Positions 8,493 to 17,263 of a stretch of DNA of 64,000 nt are shown one piece after another (within the stretch, counting starts at the first letter, position 1; each line of letters opens with the position of its first letter). The notes under the pieces are model-generated. The model was not told where the DNA came from. It saw nothing but the letters and a program-made list of their open reading frames with translations, and did no database searches. Location of the stretch: contig NZ_JACIAY010000016.1 in the NCBI RefSeq assembly GCF_014194975.1, positions 1 to 64,000 on the forward strand, read 5' to 3'. Source of the stretch: Sphingomonas sp. BK580. Its GTDB lineage: Bacteria; Pseudomonadota; Alphaproteobacteria; Sphingomonadales; Sphingomonadaceae. The translations under genes were made by a program, and so were the position numbers.

Positions 8493-9994
8493 GGCCGGTC
8501 CGCCGCGTCGTCGTCGCCGGGGGCGGCACCGCGGGCTGGCTCGCCGCCGCGATCCTGACGCGCCAGCTCGGCGCGCTGATCGAGGTGACCTTGGTCGAAT
8601 CGGAGGAGATCGGCACGGTCGGGGTCGGCGAATCGACGATCCCGACGGTGCGCGCCTTCCACCAGCTGATCGGCATCGACGAGCAGGAGTTCGTCCGCGC
8701 CACCGGCGCCAGCTACAAGCTCGGCATCTCGTTCGAGGGCTGGTCGCGACCGGACGAGCGCTACCTCCACTCCTTCGGTACGCTGGGCCGATCGACCTGG
8801 ATGGCGGACTTCCACCATTTCTGGCTGGAAGCGCGCGCGCAGGGCGTCGCCGAGGAGATCGGCGCCTATTGCGTCGAGCATGAGGCCGCGCGCGCCGGGC
8901 GCTTCGCCGGACCGCCGGCGGCCTCGCTCAACTACGCCTTCCACTTCGATGCCGCGCGCTATGCCCGCTACCTGCGCGAGCGCTGCGAGAGCGACGGCCT
9001 CGTCCGCGTCGAGGGGCGGATCGAGCGCGCCGAGCGCGACGCCGGCGGTGACATCGCCGCGCTGGTGATGGCCGACGGCCGCCGCGTCGAGGGCGACTTC
9101 TTCCTCGACTGTACCGGCTTCCGCGCGCTGCTGATCGGCGAGACGCTCGGGGTCGGCTACGAGGATTGGACCGACTGGCTGCCGACCGACCGCGCCATCG
9201 CGGTGCAGACCGCCGCGACCGGACCCGCGGTCCCCTACACGCGCGCGATCGCACACGACGCCGGATGGCAGTGGCGGATCCCGCTGCAGCACCGCCTCGG
9301 CAACGGCATCGTCTACAGCAGCGCCTATCTCTCCGACGACGCGGCGCGCGCGCGGCTGCTCGACACGGTGGAGGGCGAGGTGCTGATCGAGCCGCGGCTG
9401 ATCCGCTTCCGCACCGGCCGCCGCGAGCGCGCGTGGGAGCGCAACTGCGTCGCGCTGAGTCTCGCCGGCGGCTTCGTCGAGCCGCTCGAGTCGACCAGCA
9501 TCCACCTGATCATGATCGCGCTGACCCGACTGCTCCAGCTCTTCCCCTACGACGGGGTGACCGAGTCGCTGGCGGGGCGCTTCAACGACATGGCGCGGCG
9601 CGAGATCGAGGGCGTGCGCGACTTCATCATCCTTCACTATCACGTCAACCAGCGCGACGAGCCGTTCTGGCAGCGGCTGCGCGACATGCCGCTGCCCGAG
9701 AGCCTGGCGGCGCGGCTCGCGCTGTTCCGCGACGGCGCGCAGGCCTTCCAGGCGAGCGACGAGCTGTTCACGGTGACGTCCTGGGTGCAGGTGCTGCTCG
9801 GCCAGCGGCTCATGCCCGAGGCGCACAATCGCGTCGCGCGCATGATGCCGCCCGGCCGCCTGGCCGCCACTCTCGCGGAACTCGGTCGCGATGTGACGCG
9901 ACAGGTGGCCGCGCTGCCGACACACCAGCAGTACCTCGACCGGCTCGTCGCACCGTTGCCGGCGATGAGCGTGCGCGCGGGCGGCGCGCGCTGA
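8489..9994 (+). CDS. Flavin-dependent tryptophan halogenase family protein
   Basis: A 501-residue flavoprotein of the tryptophan halogenase family. The N-terminal dinucleotide fold carries GGGTAGW (residues 11-17). The family signature WxWxIP is intact (W260-P265), and the catalytic pair known from PrnA is present as K77 and E334-S335. A GTG at 8489, overlapping the preceding stop, is the start; an in-frame ATG at 8246 lies well inside the cupin gene. These residues suggest a chemically competent halogenase. However, members of this family next to TonB receptors have mostly not been characterised, so tryptophan need not be the substrate. A flavin reductase is not encoded nearby. Confidence 0.88.
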   Translation: MRPVRRVVVAGGGTAGWLAAAILTRQLGALIEVTLVESEEIGTVGVGESTIPTVRAFHQLIGIDEQEFVRATGASYKLGISFEGWSRPDERYLHSFGTLGRSTWMADFHHFWLEARAQGVAEEIGAYCVEHEAARAGRFAGPPAASLNYAFHFDAARYARYLRERCESDGLVRVEGRIERAERDAGGDIAALVMADGRRVEGDFFLDCTGFRALLIGETLGVGYEDWTDWLPTDRAIAVQTAATGPAVPYTRAIAHDAGWQWRIPLQHRLGNGIVYSSAYLSDDAARARLLDTVEGEVLIEPRLIRFRTGRRERAWERNCVALSLAGGFVEPLESTSIHLIMIALTRLLQLFPYDGVTESLAGRFNDMARREIEGVRDFIILHYHVNQRDEPFWQRLRDMPLPESLAARLALFRDGAQAFQASDELFTVTSWVQVLLGQRLMPEAHNRVARMMPPGRLAATLAELGRDVTRQVAALPTHQQYLDRLVAPLPAMSVRAGGAR

Positions 9995-10083
9995 GCGAGG
10001 CGATCCCTCCCGGCACCGGTGGGTGACAGGAGAGACGGGCGCGGGCACAGCGGTGGCATGTCGCGCCTCGTCCCCGATCGCAC

Positions 10084-11835
10084 GTGATCCCGCGTGCGCT
10101 ACGCCGCTCGCCCGCGTGGTCGCGCTGGCTCGGCGCGCGCGTGCGCTCGATCGAGTTGCTGTTCGTGCTGGTCGCGGTGGTGGTCGGCATGGGTGCGGGG
10201 CTGCTCACGGTGCTTCAGGGTACGCTGGCACGGGCGCTGCAGCACCTGCTCTACCGCCTGCCAGATGACCTGCGGCTCAGCGGCGCGCCCGCGCTCGACG
10301 GGTGGCAGCTGCTGGTACTGCCACTCGGCGGCGCGGTGCTTGTGGCCTTCAATCGGATCGTCGGTGCGCGGCGCCGCTCGCTCGTCGACGCGGTCGAGGC
10401 CAATGCGCTGCACGGCGGTCAGCTCTCCGTCCGCGACAGCGCCATCGTCTCCGGCCAGACGATCCTGTCGAACGGCTTCGGTGCCTCGGTCGGACTGGAA
10501 GCGGCTTACGCGCAGCTCGGCGGGCTGATCGCCTCGGCGAGCGGGCGCTGGCTGGCCCTGCGCCGTATCGACGTCCGCACGCTGGTGGGAGCGGGGGCGG
10601 GCGCCGCGATCGCCGCCGCGTTCGGCGCGCCGTTGGCAGGCGCCTTCTACGCCTTCGAGGTGGTGATCGGCGCTTATACCCCGGCCGCGATCGCGCCCGT
10701 CGTCGCCGCCGCGCTGGCGGGATCGCAGGTGGCGCAGCGGCTCGGCACCGCGCCCTATATCGTCGCGGTCGAACGCGGGCCGGCGATCCATAGCTTCGGA
10801 TACCTCGTCTACGGCGTGCTCGGCGTGCTGTGCGCGCTGGTCGGCATCGCGATCATGCGCTCGGTCGGCGTGGTCGAGGCGCAGACGCGCGCCCGCCTGC
10901 CCGCGTGGAGCCGGCCGGTGATCGGCGGCGCGCTGTTGGCGGCGCTGGCAGCGGTCTCGCCCCAGGTTCTGTCCGCAGGGCACAGCGCGCTCCACCTCGA
11001 CATCACGGCGGCGGTGCCGCTCGCCTTCGTGGCGACGATCCTGTTGACCAAGGCACTGGCGTCGGTCGTCTCGCTCGGTTTCGGGTTCCGCGGCGGGCTC
11101 TTCTTTGCCTCGCTGTTCCTGGGTACGCTGGTGGGCCACCTCTACGCCGGCGCGCTCGGCTGGGTGGCCGGGGAGTCGATCCTCAACCCGGGCAATGCCG
11201 CGATGGTGGGCATGGCGGCGCTCGCGGTGGCGGTGATCGGCGCGCCCTTCACGATGACGATGCTGGTGCTCGAGGCGACGGGCAATTTCAGCCTCACGGG
11301 CGCGGTGCTGGCGGCGAGCCTGGTGTCGTCGACGATCGTTCGCCAGTTCTTCGGCTATTCCTTCTCGACCTGGCGCCTCCACCTGCGCGGCGAGACGATC
11401 CGCAGCGCGCGCGACGTCGGCTGGGTCAAGGCGCTCACCGCCGGGCGGATGATGCGGCGCCAGCCCAACATGGTCGCGGGCAGCACCGGCGTCGCCGAGT
11501 TTCGCCGGCGTTTCCCGCTCGGCTCGACCAAGCGCGTGATCGTGCTCGACGACGGCGACCGCTACGCCGGGATCGTCGATCCCGTCGCGGCGCACGATGG
11601 CGCGGTCGACGACGGCATGCCGGTGCTCGCGTTGGCCCAGGGCCTCGGCGAGATGCTGCGCCCCGAGATGGACATTCGCGCGGTGATGGCGCGCTTCGAT
11701 GCGGCGCAGCGCGAGGAGCTGGCGGTGGTGGACGAGGACGGCAGGGTACTCGGCCTGCTCACCGAGGCGCACGTGCGGCGGCGTTACGGCGAGGAGCTGG
11801 AGAAGAGCCAGCGCGAGCTGTTCGGCGAGGTGTGA
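10084..11835 (+). CDS. ClC-family chloride channel or transporter
   Basis: A 583-residue ClC-type membrane protein with about ten hydrophobic helices. The gating-glutamate region reads GASVGLEAA with E139, and the GFGFRGGLFFASLFLG stretch matches the family's conserved glycine-rich anion-binding segment. The C-terminal 130 residues are soluble and resemble a CBS pair, truncated or divergent. ClC proteins are Cl-/H+ exchangers or channels of the inner membrane. The GTG start at 10084 lacks a strong Shine-Dalgarno; internal starts are possible. It follows the halogenase by 89 bp on the same strand, which may be meaningful because halogenases consume chloride or bromide. Confidence 0.88.
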   Translation: MIPRALRRSPAWSRWLGARVRSIELLFVLVAVVVGMGAGLLTVLQGTLARALQHLLYRLPDDLRLSGAPALDGWQLLVLPLGGAVLVAFNRIVGARRRSLVDAVEANALHGGQLSVRDSAIVSGQTILSNGFGASVGLEAAYAQLGGLIASASGRWLALRRIDVRTLVGAGAGAAIAAAFGAPLAGAFYAFEVVIGAYTPAAIAPVVAAALAGSQVAQRLGTAPYIVAVERGPAIHSFGYLVYGVLGVLCALVGIAIMRSVGVVEAQTRARLPAWSRPVIGGALLAALAAVSPQVLSAGHSALHLDITAAVPLAFVATILLTKALASVVSLGFGFRGGLFFASLFLGTLVGHLYAGALGWVAGESILNPGNAAMVGMAALAVAVIGAPFTMTMLVLEATGNFSLTGAVLAASLVSSTIVRQFFGYSFSTWRLHLRGETIRSARDVGWVKALTAGRMMRRQPNMVAGSTGVAEFRRRFPLGSTKRVIVLDDGDRYAGIVDPVAAHDGAVDDGMPVLALAQGLGEMLRPEMDIRAVMARFDAAQREELAVVDEDGRVLGLLTEAHVRRRYGEELEKSQRELFGEV

Positions 11836-12093
11836 TCGGGCTCGGCCAACCGCGTCGTCGCCGCGAATCCCTGATCGCTGGCCCGCTCACCGCGAACATC
11901 GGGGGCGGCTCAGTCGGGCAGCCGCGCGAAATGCCACCGCGCAGCAGAGGCTTGCCGCGGCGCTTCGACTATCTCGAAGGGCTCGATGGTCAGCGTGCCA
12001 TCACGCTGCTCGTTCGTGCGGCTGCGCGCGACGCACATGTACCGCATCGAACGAAGCGGCGCTCGCACATCCGCCGGTCGCACGATGCGACGC

Positions 12094-12169
12094 TGGTGAC
12101 CCCTACGGGACTCGAACCCGTGTTTTCGCCGTGAGAGGGCGACGTCCTAGACCGCTAGACGAAGGGGCC
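12094..12169 (-). tRNA. tRNA-Glu (anticodon CTC)
   Basis: Read on the minus strand, a full 76-nt cloverleaf starts at 12169. The acceptor stem GGCCCCT pairs with AGGGGTC, the anticodon stem CGCC/GGCG encloses CTCTCAC (anticodon CTC, reading GAG), the T loop is GGTTCGAGTCC, and the discriminator A and CCA are encoded. The 258 bp before it (11836-12093) hold no gene I can support. Confidence 0.95.
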
Positions 12170-12282
12170 GTGCGCGGTGTGGAGGCGCGCTGTTAGGAGG
12201 CGGTGAAAGCGCCGTCAAGCGACTTTCGCCGCATCGCACCCGGGGCCGCACGCTTTTCTCGCGCGACCCCGTGGAGCGCCTG

Positions 12283-13653
12283 TCACGCCGCCTTGCGCCG
12301 CTCCGCCATCTCGGCGTTGAGCATCTCGGCCAGCAGGAAGGCCAGCTCGAGGCTCTGCCCGGCGTTGAGCCGCGGGTCGCAGTGCGTGTGATAGCGGTCG
12401 GCGAGGCTCTGCTCGGTCACGTCGATCGCGCCGCCGGTGCACTCGGTGACGTTCTGCCCCGTCATCTCGGCGTGGATGCCGCCGGCGTGCGTGCCCTCGG
12501 CGCGGTGGACCGCGAAGAAGCCGCGCACCTCGGCGAGGATGCGGTCGAACGGCCGAGTCTTGTAGCCGCTCGCCGCCTTGACGGTGTTGCCGTGCATCGG
12601 GTCGCAGCTCCACACCACCGGATGACCCTCGCGCGTCACCGCGCGCACCAGCCGCGGCAGATGCGCCTCGATCTTGTCGTAGCCGTAGCGCGTGATCAGC
12701 GTCATGCGCCCGGGCACGCGACGCGGGTTGAGCGTGTCGAGCATGCGCAGCAGCGCGTCCGGCTCGAGCGACGGCCCGCACTTGACCCCGATCGGGTTGC
12801 CGATGCCGCGCAGGAACTCGACGTGCGCCGAGCCTTCGAAGCGGGTGCGGTCGCCGATCCAGAGGAAATGCGCCGACGTGTCGTACCAGTCGCCGGTGAG
12901 CGAGTCCTGCCGCGCCAGCGCCTGCTCGAACGGGAGCAGCAGCGCCTCGTGGCTGGTGTAGAAGGTGGTCTGCGACAGCTGCGGCACCGTATCGGGGCTG
13001 ATGCCGCACGCCTCCATGAAGTCGAGCGCCTCGCCGATCCGGTCGGCGGTCTCGGCGTATTTCTTCGCCCAGGGGCTGCGGCCCATGAAGTCGTGGGTCC
13101 AGCGATGCACCTGGTGAAGGTTGGCGTAGCCGCCCTGCGCGAAGGCGCGCAGCAGGTTGAGCGTCGCCGCCGACTGGGCGTAGGCGCGGACCATCCGCTC
13201 GGGATCCGGCAGGCGCGACTCGGGCGTGAAGGCGATGTCGTTGACGTTGTCGCCGCGGTAGCTCGGCAGCTCGACGCCGTCGATCACCTCGGTCGCGGTC
13301 GAGCGCGGCTTGGCGAACTGGCCCGCCATCCGGCCGACCTTCACCACCGGCAGCTTCGAGGCGAAGGTGAGCACCACCGCCATCTGCAGGATGACGCGGA
13401 ACGTGTCGCGGATGTTGTTGGGGTGGAACTCGGCGAAGCTCTCGGCGCAGTCGCCGCCCTGAAGCAGGAAGGCCTTGCCCTCGGCGACCTTGGCGAGATC
13501 GGCGGTGAGGTTGCGCGCCTCACCCGCGAAGACGAGCGGCGGGAAGGTGGCGAGCCGATGCGTCGCGGCGTCCAGCGCGGCGGCGTCGGGATAGTCAGGG
13601 AGCTGGCGCGCCTCGGCCTTGGTCCAGCTGTCGGGGGCCCATGACATGGCCAT
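12283..13653 (-). CDS. Class II 3-deoxy-7-phosphoheptulonate synthase
   Basis: A 456-residue class II (plant/AroA-II type) DAHP synthase, which condenses phosphoenolpyruvate and erythrose 4-phosphate in the first step of the shikimate pathway in the cytoplasm. Typical segments are visible: PLVFAGEARNL near residue 55, LQGGDCAESF at about 77 and the C-terminal TGGAIDVTE and HCDPRLNAGQSLELAF stretches. The ATG at 13653 follows GGAAGGA by 9 nt and begins MAMSWAPDSW; an in-frame start at 13710 would add 19 residues and is less likely. The length is normal for the class. Confidence 0.95.
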   Translation of the reverse strand: MAMSWAPDSWTKAEARQLPDYPDAAALDAATHRLATFPPLVFAGEARNLTADLAKVAEGKAFLLQGGDCAESFAEFHPNNIRDTFRVILQMAVVLTFASKLPVVKVGRMAGQFAKPRSTATEVIDGVELPSYRGDNVNDIAFTPESRLPDPERMVRAYAQSAATLNLLRAFAQGGYANLHQVHRWTHDFMGRSPWAKKYAETADRIGEALDFMEACGISPDTVPQLSQTTFYTSHEALLLPFEQALARQDSLTGDWYDTSAHFLWIGDRTRFEGSAHVEFLRGIGNPIGVKCGPSLEPDALLRMLDTLNPRRVPGRMTLITRYGYDKIEAHLPRLVRAVTREGHPVVWSCDPMHGNTVKAASGYKTRPFDRILAEVRGFFAVHRAEGTHAGGIHAEMTGQNVTECTGGAIDVTEQSLADRYHTHCDPRLNAGQSLELAFLLAEMLNAEMAERRKAA

Positions 13654-13733
13654 CGGTAATCTTCCTTCCATTTCGCCGCGCGCCTTGAACGAAACGTGCG
13701 CGACTCGCAACGTTCATCGGTCTCGATCCGGCC

Positions 13734-14516
13734 TCACAAGATACCAGGATAGGCACCGCCGTCGATCAAGAGGCTCTGCCCCGTGATATAGCCCGCCTTA
13801 GCGGAGCAGAGGAAGGCGCAGGCGGCGCCGAACTCGGCGGGATCGCCGTAGCGGTGCGCGGGTATGCGCGCCGCGCCGCGTCGCGCCGCCTCGGCGACGT
13901 CCACGCCCTGCGTCTCTGCCGCTGCCGCGTGGACGCTGTCGAGCCGGCGCGTCGCGAACTGGCCGGGGAGGAGGAAGTTGATCGTGACGTCGGCGTGCGC
14001 CACCTGCCGCGCGACGCCCGCGAGGAAGCCGGTCAGCCCCGCGCGCGCGCCGCTCGACAGGTCGAGCCCGGCGAGCGGTGCCTTCACCGAGGCGGAGGTG
14101 ATGCAGACGATCCGACCGAAGCCGCGCTCGACCATGCCGTCGATCACGCGCTGGGTGAGGCGGATCGGCGTGATCATGTTGGCCTCGACGCCGGCGCGCA
14201 GCGCGTCGCGGTCGATCGCGCGGAAGTCGCGCAGCGGCGGGCCGCCGTTGTTGTTGACGAGGATGTCGGGCGCGCCGCCCGCGGCGTCGACCAGCGCGGC
14301 CTGTAGCAGCTCGTCGGCGACGTCGCCGGCGACCGTCTCGACCGCGACGCCGTGCGCGGCGCGGATCGCATCGGCGGTGGCGGCGAGCGCGTCGGCGTCG
14401 CGCCCGTTGAGCACCAGCGCGCAGCCCGCGGCGGCGAGCGCCTCGGCACAGGCGCGGCCGAGCCCCTGGCTCGACGCGCAGACGATGGCGCGACGTCCCT
14501 CGATCCCGAGTTGCAT
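13734..14516 (-). CDS. SDR family oxidoreductase
   Basis: A 260-residue short-chain dehydrogenase/reductase. The cofactor motif is a variant (CASSQGLGRA at about residue 13 instead of TGxxxGxG), an NNNGG motif follows at about 87, and the C-terminus has the usual GQSLLIDGG. The YxxxK catalytic pair is not evident: the region after ITSASVK reads DLSSGARAG, so the usual tyrosine is missing. This fits the divergent SDRs without a standard active site; the substrate is unknown. It lies in the same direction as the DAHP synthase but 80 bp away. Confidence 0.8.
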   Translation of the reverse strand: MQLGIEGRRAIVCASSQGLGRACAEALAAAGCALVLNGRDADALAATADAIRAAHGVAVETVAGDVADELLQAALVDAAGGAPDILVNNNGGPPLRDFRAIDRDALRAGVEANMITPIRLTQRVIDGMVERGFGRIVCITSASVKAPLAGLDLSSGARAGLTGFLAGVARQVAHADVTINFLLPGQFATRRLDSVHAAAAETQGVDVAEAARRGAARIPAHRYGDPAEFGAACAFLCSAKAGYITGQSLLIDGGAYPGIL

Positions 14517-14565
14517 GTGGCGATTCCTCCTGATGTGAGAGGTGAGGCGGCTTCACCTTCCTGCT

Positions 14566-14654
14566 GCTCCCCGGCGAAGGCCGGGGCGCAGTTGGGAAAG
14601 CCGTAGTGGAAGCTACCAACGTTCCCCAATTGGGCCCCGGCCTGCGCCGGGGCA
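14566..14654. repeat. Inverted repeat between cysS and the SDR gene
   Basis: Two arms of about 33 bp face each other. Each combines a CCCCGGC...GCCGGGG hairpin with the sequence CCCAATTGGGGAA or its near copy. It looks like a mobile palindromic (MITE/REP-type) intergenic repeat and could also act as a transcription terminator for cysS. Confidence 0.7.
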
Positions 14655-14672
14655 CAGGGAACGGACAAAGAC

Positions 14673-16103
14673 CTATATCGTGATCTTCCAGTCCCAGCCC
14701 AGCGGATCGCCGTCCATCACCTCGACCCCCGCCGCGGCGAGTTGGTCGCGGATCGAGTCCGAGCGAGCGAAGTCCTTCTCCGCGCGCGCGGCGCGGCGGC
14801 GCTCGAGTGCCGCGGTGATGTCGGCCTCGTCGATCGTCGCGCTGGCGGGGCGGACGCGCAGCGCCTCGCGCGTCAGCGTCGACAGCCCCAGCCCGAGCAG
14901 CGCGTCGATCTCGTCGAGCAGCGCCAGGCGATCCGCCGCCGAGACCCGCTTGTCGGCGAGCAGCGAGTCCACCACCGGCAGCGCGCGGGGCGTGTTGAGG
15001 TCGTCGCTCAACGCGGCGTCGAGCTGGTCGCGATAGGTCGAGGGCGCGCCCTTGGCGACGCCGGGATCGCGCGCGCGCAGCGCCGCGACCGCGTGGACCA
15101 GCCGCTTCAAGCGCACCTGCGCCGCCGCCAGATTCTCCCAGGAGAAGTCGAGCTCGCTGCGATAATGCGCCTGCAGGCACATCAGCCGGTAGGCGAGCGG
15201 GTGGAAGCCGCGCTCGACCAGCCGATCGAGCGTCATGAACTCGCCGGACGACTTGCTCATCTTGCCGCCGCGGTCGACGACGAAATTGTTGTGCATCCAG
15301 ATCTGCGCGCCGGTGTCGGCGCAGTCGCAATAGGCCTGGTTCTGCGCGATCTCGTTGGGGTGGTGGATCTCGCGATGGTCGATCCCGCCGGTGTGGATGT
15401 CGAAGGCCGCGCCGAGATAGCGCCGGCTCATCACTGAGCATTCGAGATGCCAGCCCGGCGCGCCGCGGCCCCAGGGCGAGTCCCACTCCATCTGTCGGGT
15501 CTCGCCCGGCGGAGTGCGGCGCCAGATCGCGAAGTCCTGCGGGTGGCGCTTGCCCGCCACCGCCTCGATCCGCGCGTGCGCGGCATCGTCCTGCCCGCCG
15601 GCGAGCCGACCGTAGTCGGGCACCGTGCTGGTGTCGAAGTAGAGGCCGTCGTCGAGCCCGTAGCAGTGGCGCTCGGCGATCGTCTCGCCCCAGGCGATCA
15701 TCTCGGCGACGTGATCGGTGGCGCGCGGCAGATGCGTCGGCGGCACGATGTTGAGCTCGGCGAGGTTGCGCTCGAACGCCTCGGTGTAATGGCGCGCGAT
15801 CGCCCAGATGTCGCGGCCGGAGGCGCGCGCGGCGGCCTCCATCTTGTCGTCGCCCGCGTCGGCGTCGGAGGTGAGGTGGCCGACGTCGGTGATGTTGATG
15901 ACATGGGTGAGCGGCCACCCCTTCCAGCGGATCACGCGCGCGAGCGTGTCGGTGAAGACATAGGCGCGCAGGTTCCCGATGTGGGCATAGTGATAGACCG
16001 TCGGCCCGCACGAGTAGACGCGCACGTTCGCCGGGTCGAGCGGGCGGAAGGTCTCCGGCTCGCGGGTCAGGCTGTTGTAGAGGATCAGGGGCGCGCCGGT
16101 CAT
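14673..16103 (-). CDS. cysS: Cysteinyl-tRNA synthetase
   Basis: A 476-residue class I aminoacyl-tRNA synthetase that charges tRNA-Cys. The HIGN motif (residues 41-44) and the KMSKS loop (281-285) are intact, as are the zinc-binding C32 and the WHLECSVMS segment that supplies further zinc ligands for cysteine recognition. The length is normal. It is followed by the repeat at 14566-14654. The intradiol dioxygenase gene ends 24 bp upstream on the same strand. Confidence 0.97.
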   Translation of the reverse strand: MTGAPLILYNSLTREPETFRPLDPANVRVYSCGPTVYHYAHIGNLRAYVFTDTLARVIRWKGWPLTHVINITDVGHLTSDADAGDDKMEAAARASGRDIWAIARHYTEAFERNLAELNIVPPTHLPRATDHVAEMIAWGETIAERHCYGLDDGLYFDTSTVPDYGRLAGGQDDAAHARIEAVAGKRHPQDFAIWRRTPPGETRQMEWDSPWGRGAPGWHLECSVMSRRYLGAAFDIHTGGIDHREIHHPNEIAQNQAYCDCADTGAQIWMHNNFVVDRGGKMSKSSGEFMTLDRLVERGFHPLAYRLMCLQAHYRSELDFSWENLAAAQVRLKRLVHAVAALRARDPGVAKGAPSTYRDQLDAALSDDLNTPRALPVVDSLLADKRVSAADRLALLDEIDALLGLGLSTLTREALRVRPASATIDEADITAALERRRAARAEKDFARSDSIRDQLAAAGVEVMDGDPLGWDWKITI

Positions 16104-16127
16104 GGCGCGCCTCTTAGCTGTGCCGGC

Positions 16128-17036
16128 TCAGCGCGCCAAGCCGATCACCGCGGAGGCGGCATAGCCGGCGCTCGCCGTGCCGGTGAAGGCCGGCGTCATC
16201 TGCGTGTTCTGCGCGGTGGTGTTGTCGCCGAAGACGTTGTCGCTCGACAGCGCGACGCGCGCGAAGTTGCTCGCGCTCGACGGATAGGTGGCGGTGTCGG
16301 CGTAGACGGTCGCGCAGGTCGCGGACGGCAGCGCCAGCTGCGAGGTGAGCGTCGCGTACCGGCCGCCGAGCGCATTGGCCAGGCTGGAGAAGACCTCGAA
16401 GTGGATGTGCGGCCAGCGGCCGTCGTAGCAGCCGGGGAAGATCGTGGTGAAGGTCACCTGACCGTTGCTGTCGGTGACCTGCACGCCGCGAAGGTAGCTC
16501 TCCGCGGGCGCGGTGTAGAGCGAGTAATGCCCCTCGCGATCGCAGTGCCACAGGTAGATGGCATAGCCGGCGAGCGGTGCGCACGACTGGTTGACGTCGA
16601 CCAGCGTGAGCGTGAGCGTCACCTGCACGCCGGTGGCCAAGGTGGTGCTGCTGAGGAAACTGGCGCGGACGTCGCTGCGCACGATCCCGGTCGCGGTGAG
16701 CACGTTCGCGGTCGAGCCGCTCGACGCGTTGGTGCCATCGGCGGGGTAGGGGCCGCCGGTCTCACTCGCGTTGAGGACGCAGCCGGTGGTCGCGTTGCCG
16801 CCGCCGCTGGCGGAGGGCGTGGGGGTCGGGGTGGGCGTCGGCGTGGGCGTGGGGCTCGGCGTCGTCGTGGTCGCGACATCCGTCTCGGCGTCGCCCGAGC
16901 CGCCGCAGCCCGCCACCAGCGCGAGCGTGCCCGCGCCGGCGAACCATCGGAGTGCGCGGCGGCGCTGTACCATCCGCCCCATCACCTGGAGGTCGTGGGC
17001 GAGGCCGCGGTCGTGGTCGTGGTCGTCGTGGTGCAT
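16128..17036 (-). CDS. Exported intradiol ring-cleavage dioxygenase
   Basis: A 302-residue protein of the protocatechuate 3,4-dioxygenase-like (intradiol) family, which opens catechol-type rings with non-haem Fe(III). The catalytic core is about residues 110-260: ETGGPYPADGTN, YAIYLWHCDREGHYSLY and CYDGRWPHIHFEV carry the usual Tyr/His ligands. The N-terminus is His/Asp-rich, then RRRALRWF and a hydrophobic segment ending LVAGC, which reads as a twin-arginine signal with a lipobox. A Pro-Thr repeat linker (about residues 62-85) follows. The ATG at 17036 has AAAGGGA before it. Unlike catabolic cytoplasmic enzymes it seems to be exported, perhaps as a lipoprotein; its substrate is unknown. Confidence 0.87.
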   Translation of the reverse strand: MHHDDHDHDRGLAHDLQVMGRMVQRRRALRWFAGAGTLALVAGCGGSGDAETDVATTTTPSPTPTPTPTPTPTPSASGGGNATTGCVLNASETGGPYPADGTNASSGSTANVLTATGIVRSDVRASFLSSTTLATGVQVTLTLTLVDVNQSCAPLAGYAIYLWHCDREGHYSLYTAPAESYLRGVQVTDSNGQVTFTTIFPGCYDGRWPHIHFEVFSSLANALGGRYATLTSQLALPSATCATVYADTATYPSSASNFARVALSSDNVFGDNTTAQNTQMTPAFTGTASAGYAASAVIGLAR

Positions 17037-17263
17037 GCGGGTCCCTTTCGCTGTCCGGGCTTCGCCCTCCGCCTCGTCGTCTCCTGGCCTTGCGCCGGGC
17101 TCCATGCCGCCGCGCGCACCCTGTTGGTGGTGCGCGCGGACGATGGATGCCGGCGAGGGTCCTGGCATGACGGGACGAAGGCGACTCCCGAACGTCGCGA
17201 CCCTACTGCCGGCCGTGCCGCATGCCGCGATGTCGGCGTGCGACCGCGAGGTTGCCGCTTGTT

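Noticed and set aside
10099..11772. 557-codon antisense frame over the ClC gene
   Set aside because: Charged, repetitive composition (Arg/Glu/His/Gln) typical of antisense translation; the plus-strand frame has a clear membrane-protein pattern.
16780..16870. CRISPR-like or tandem repeat
   Set aside because: The repetition encodes the Pro-Thr linker of the exported dioxygenase; the unit is 6 bp without spacers. No CRISPR array is present in the window.
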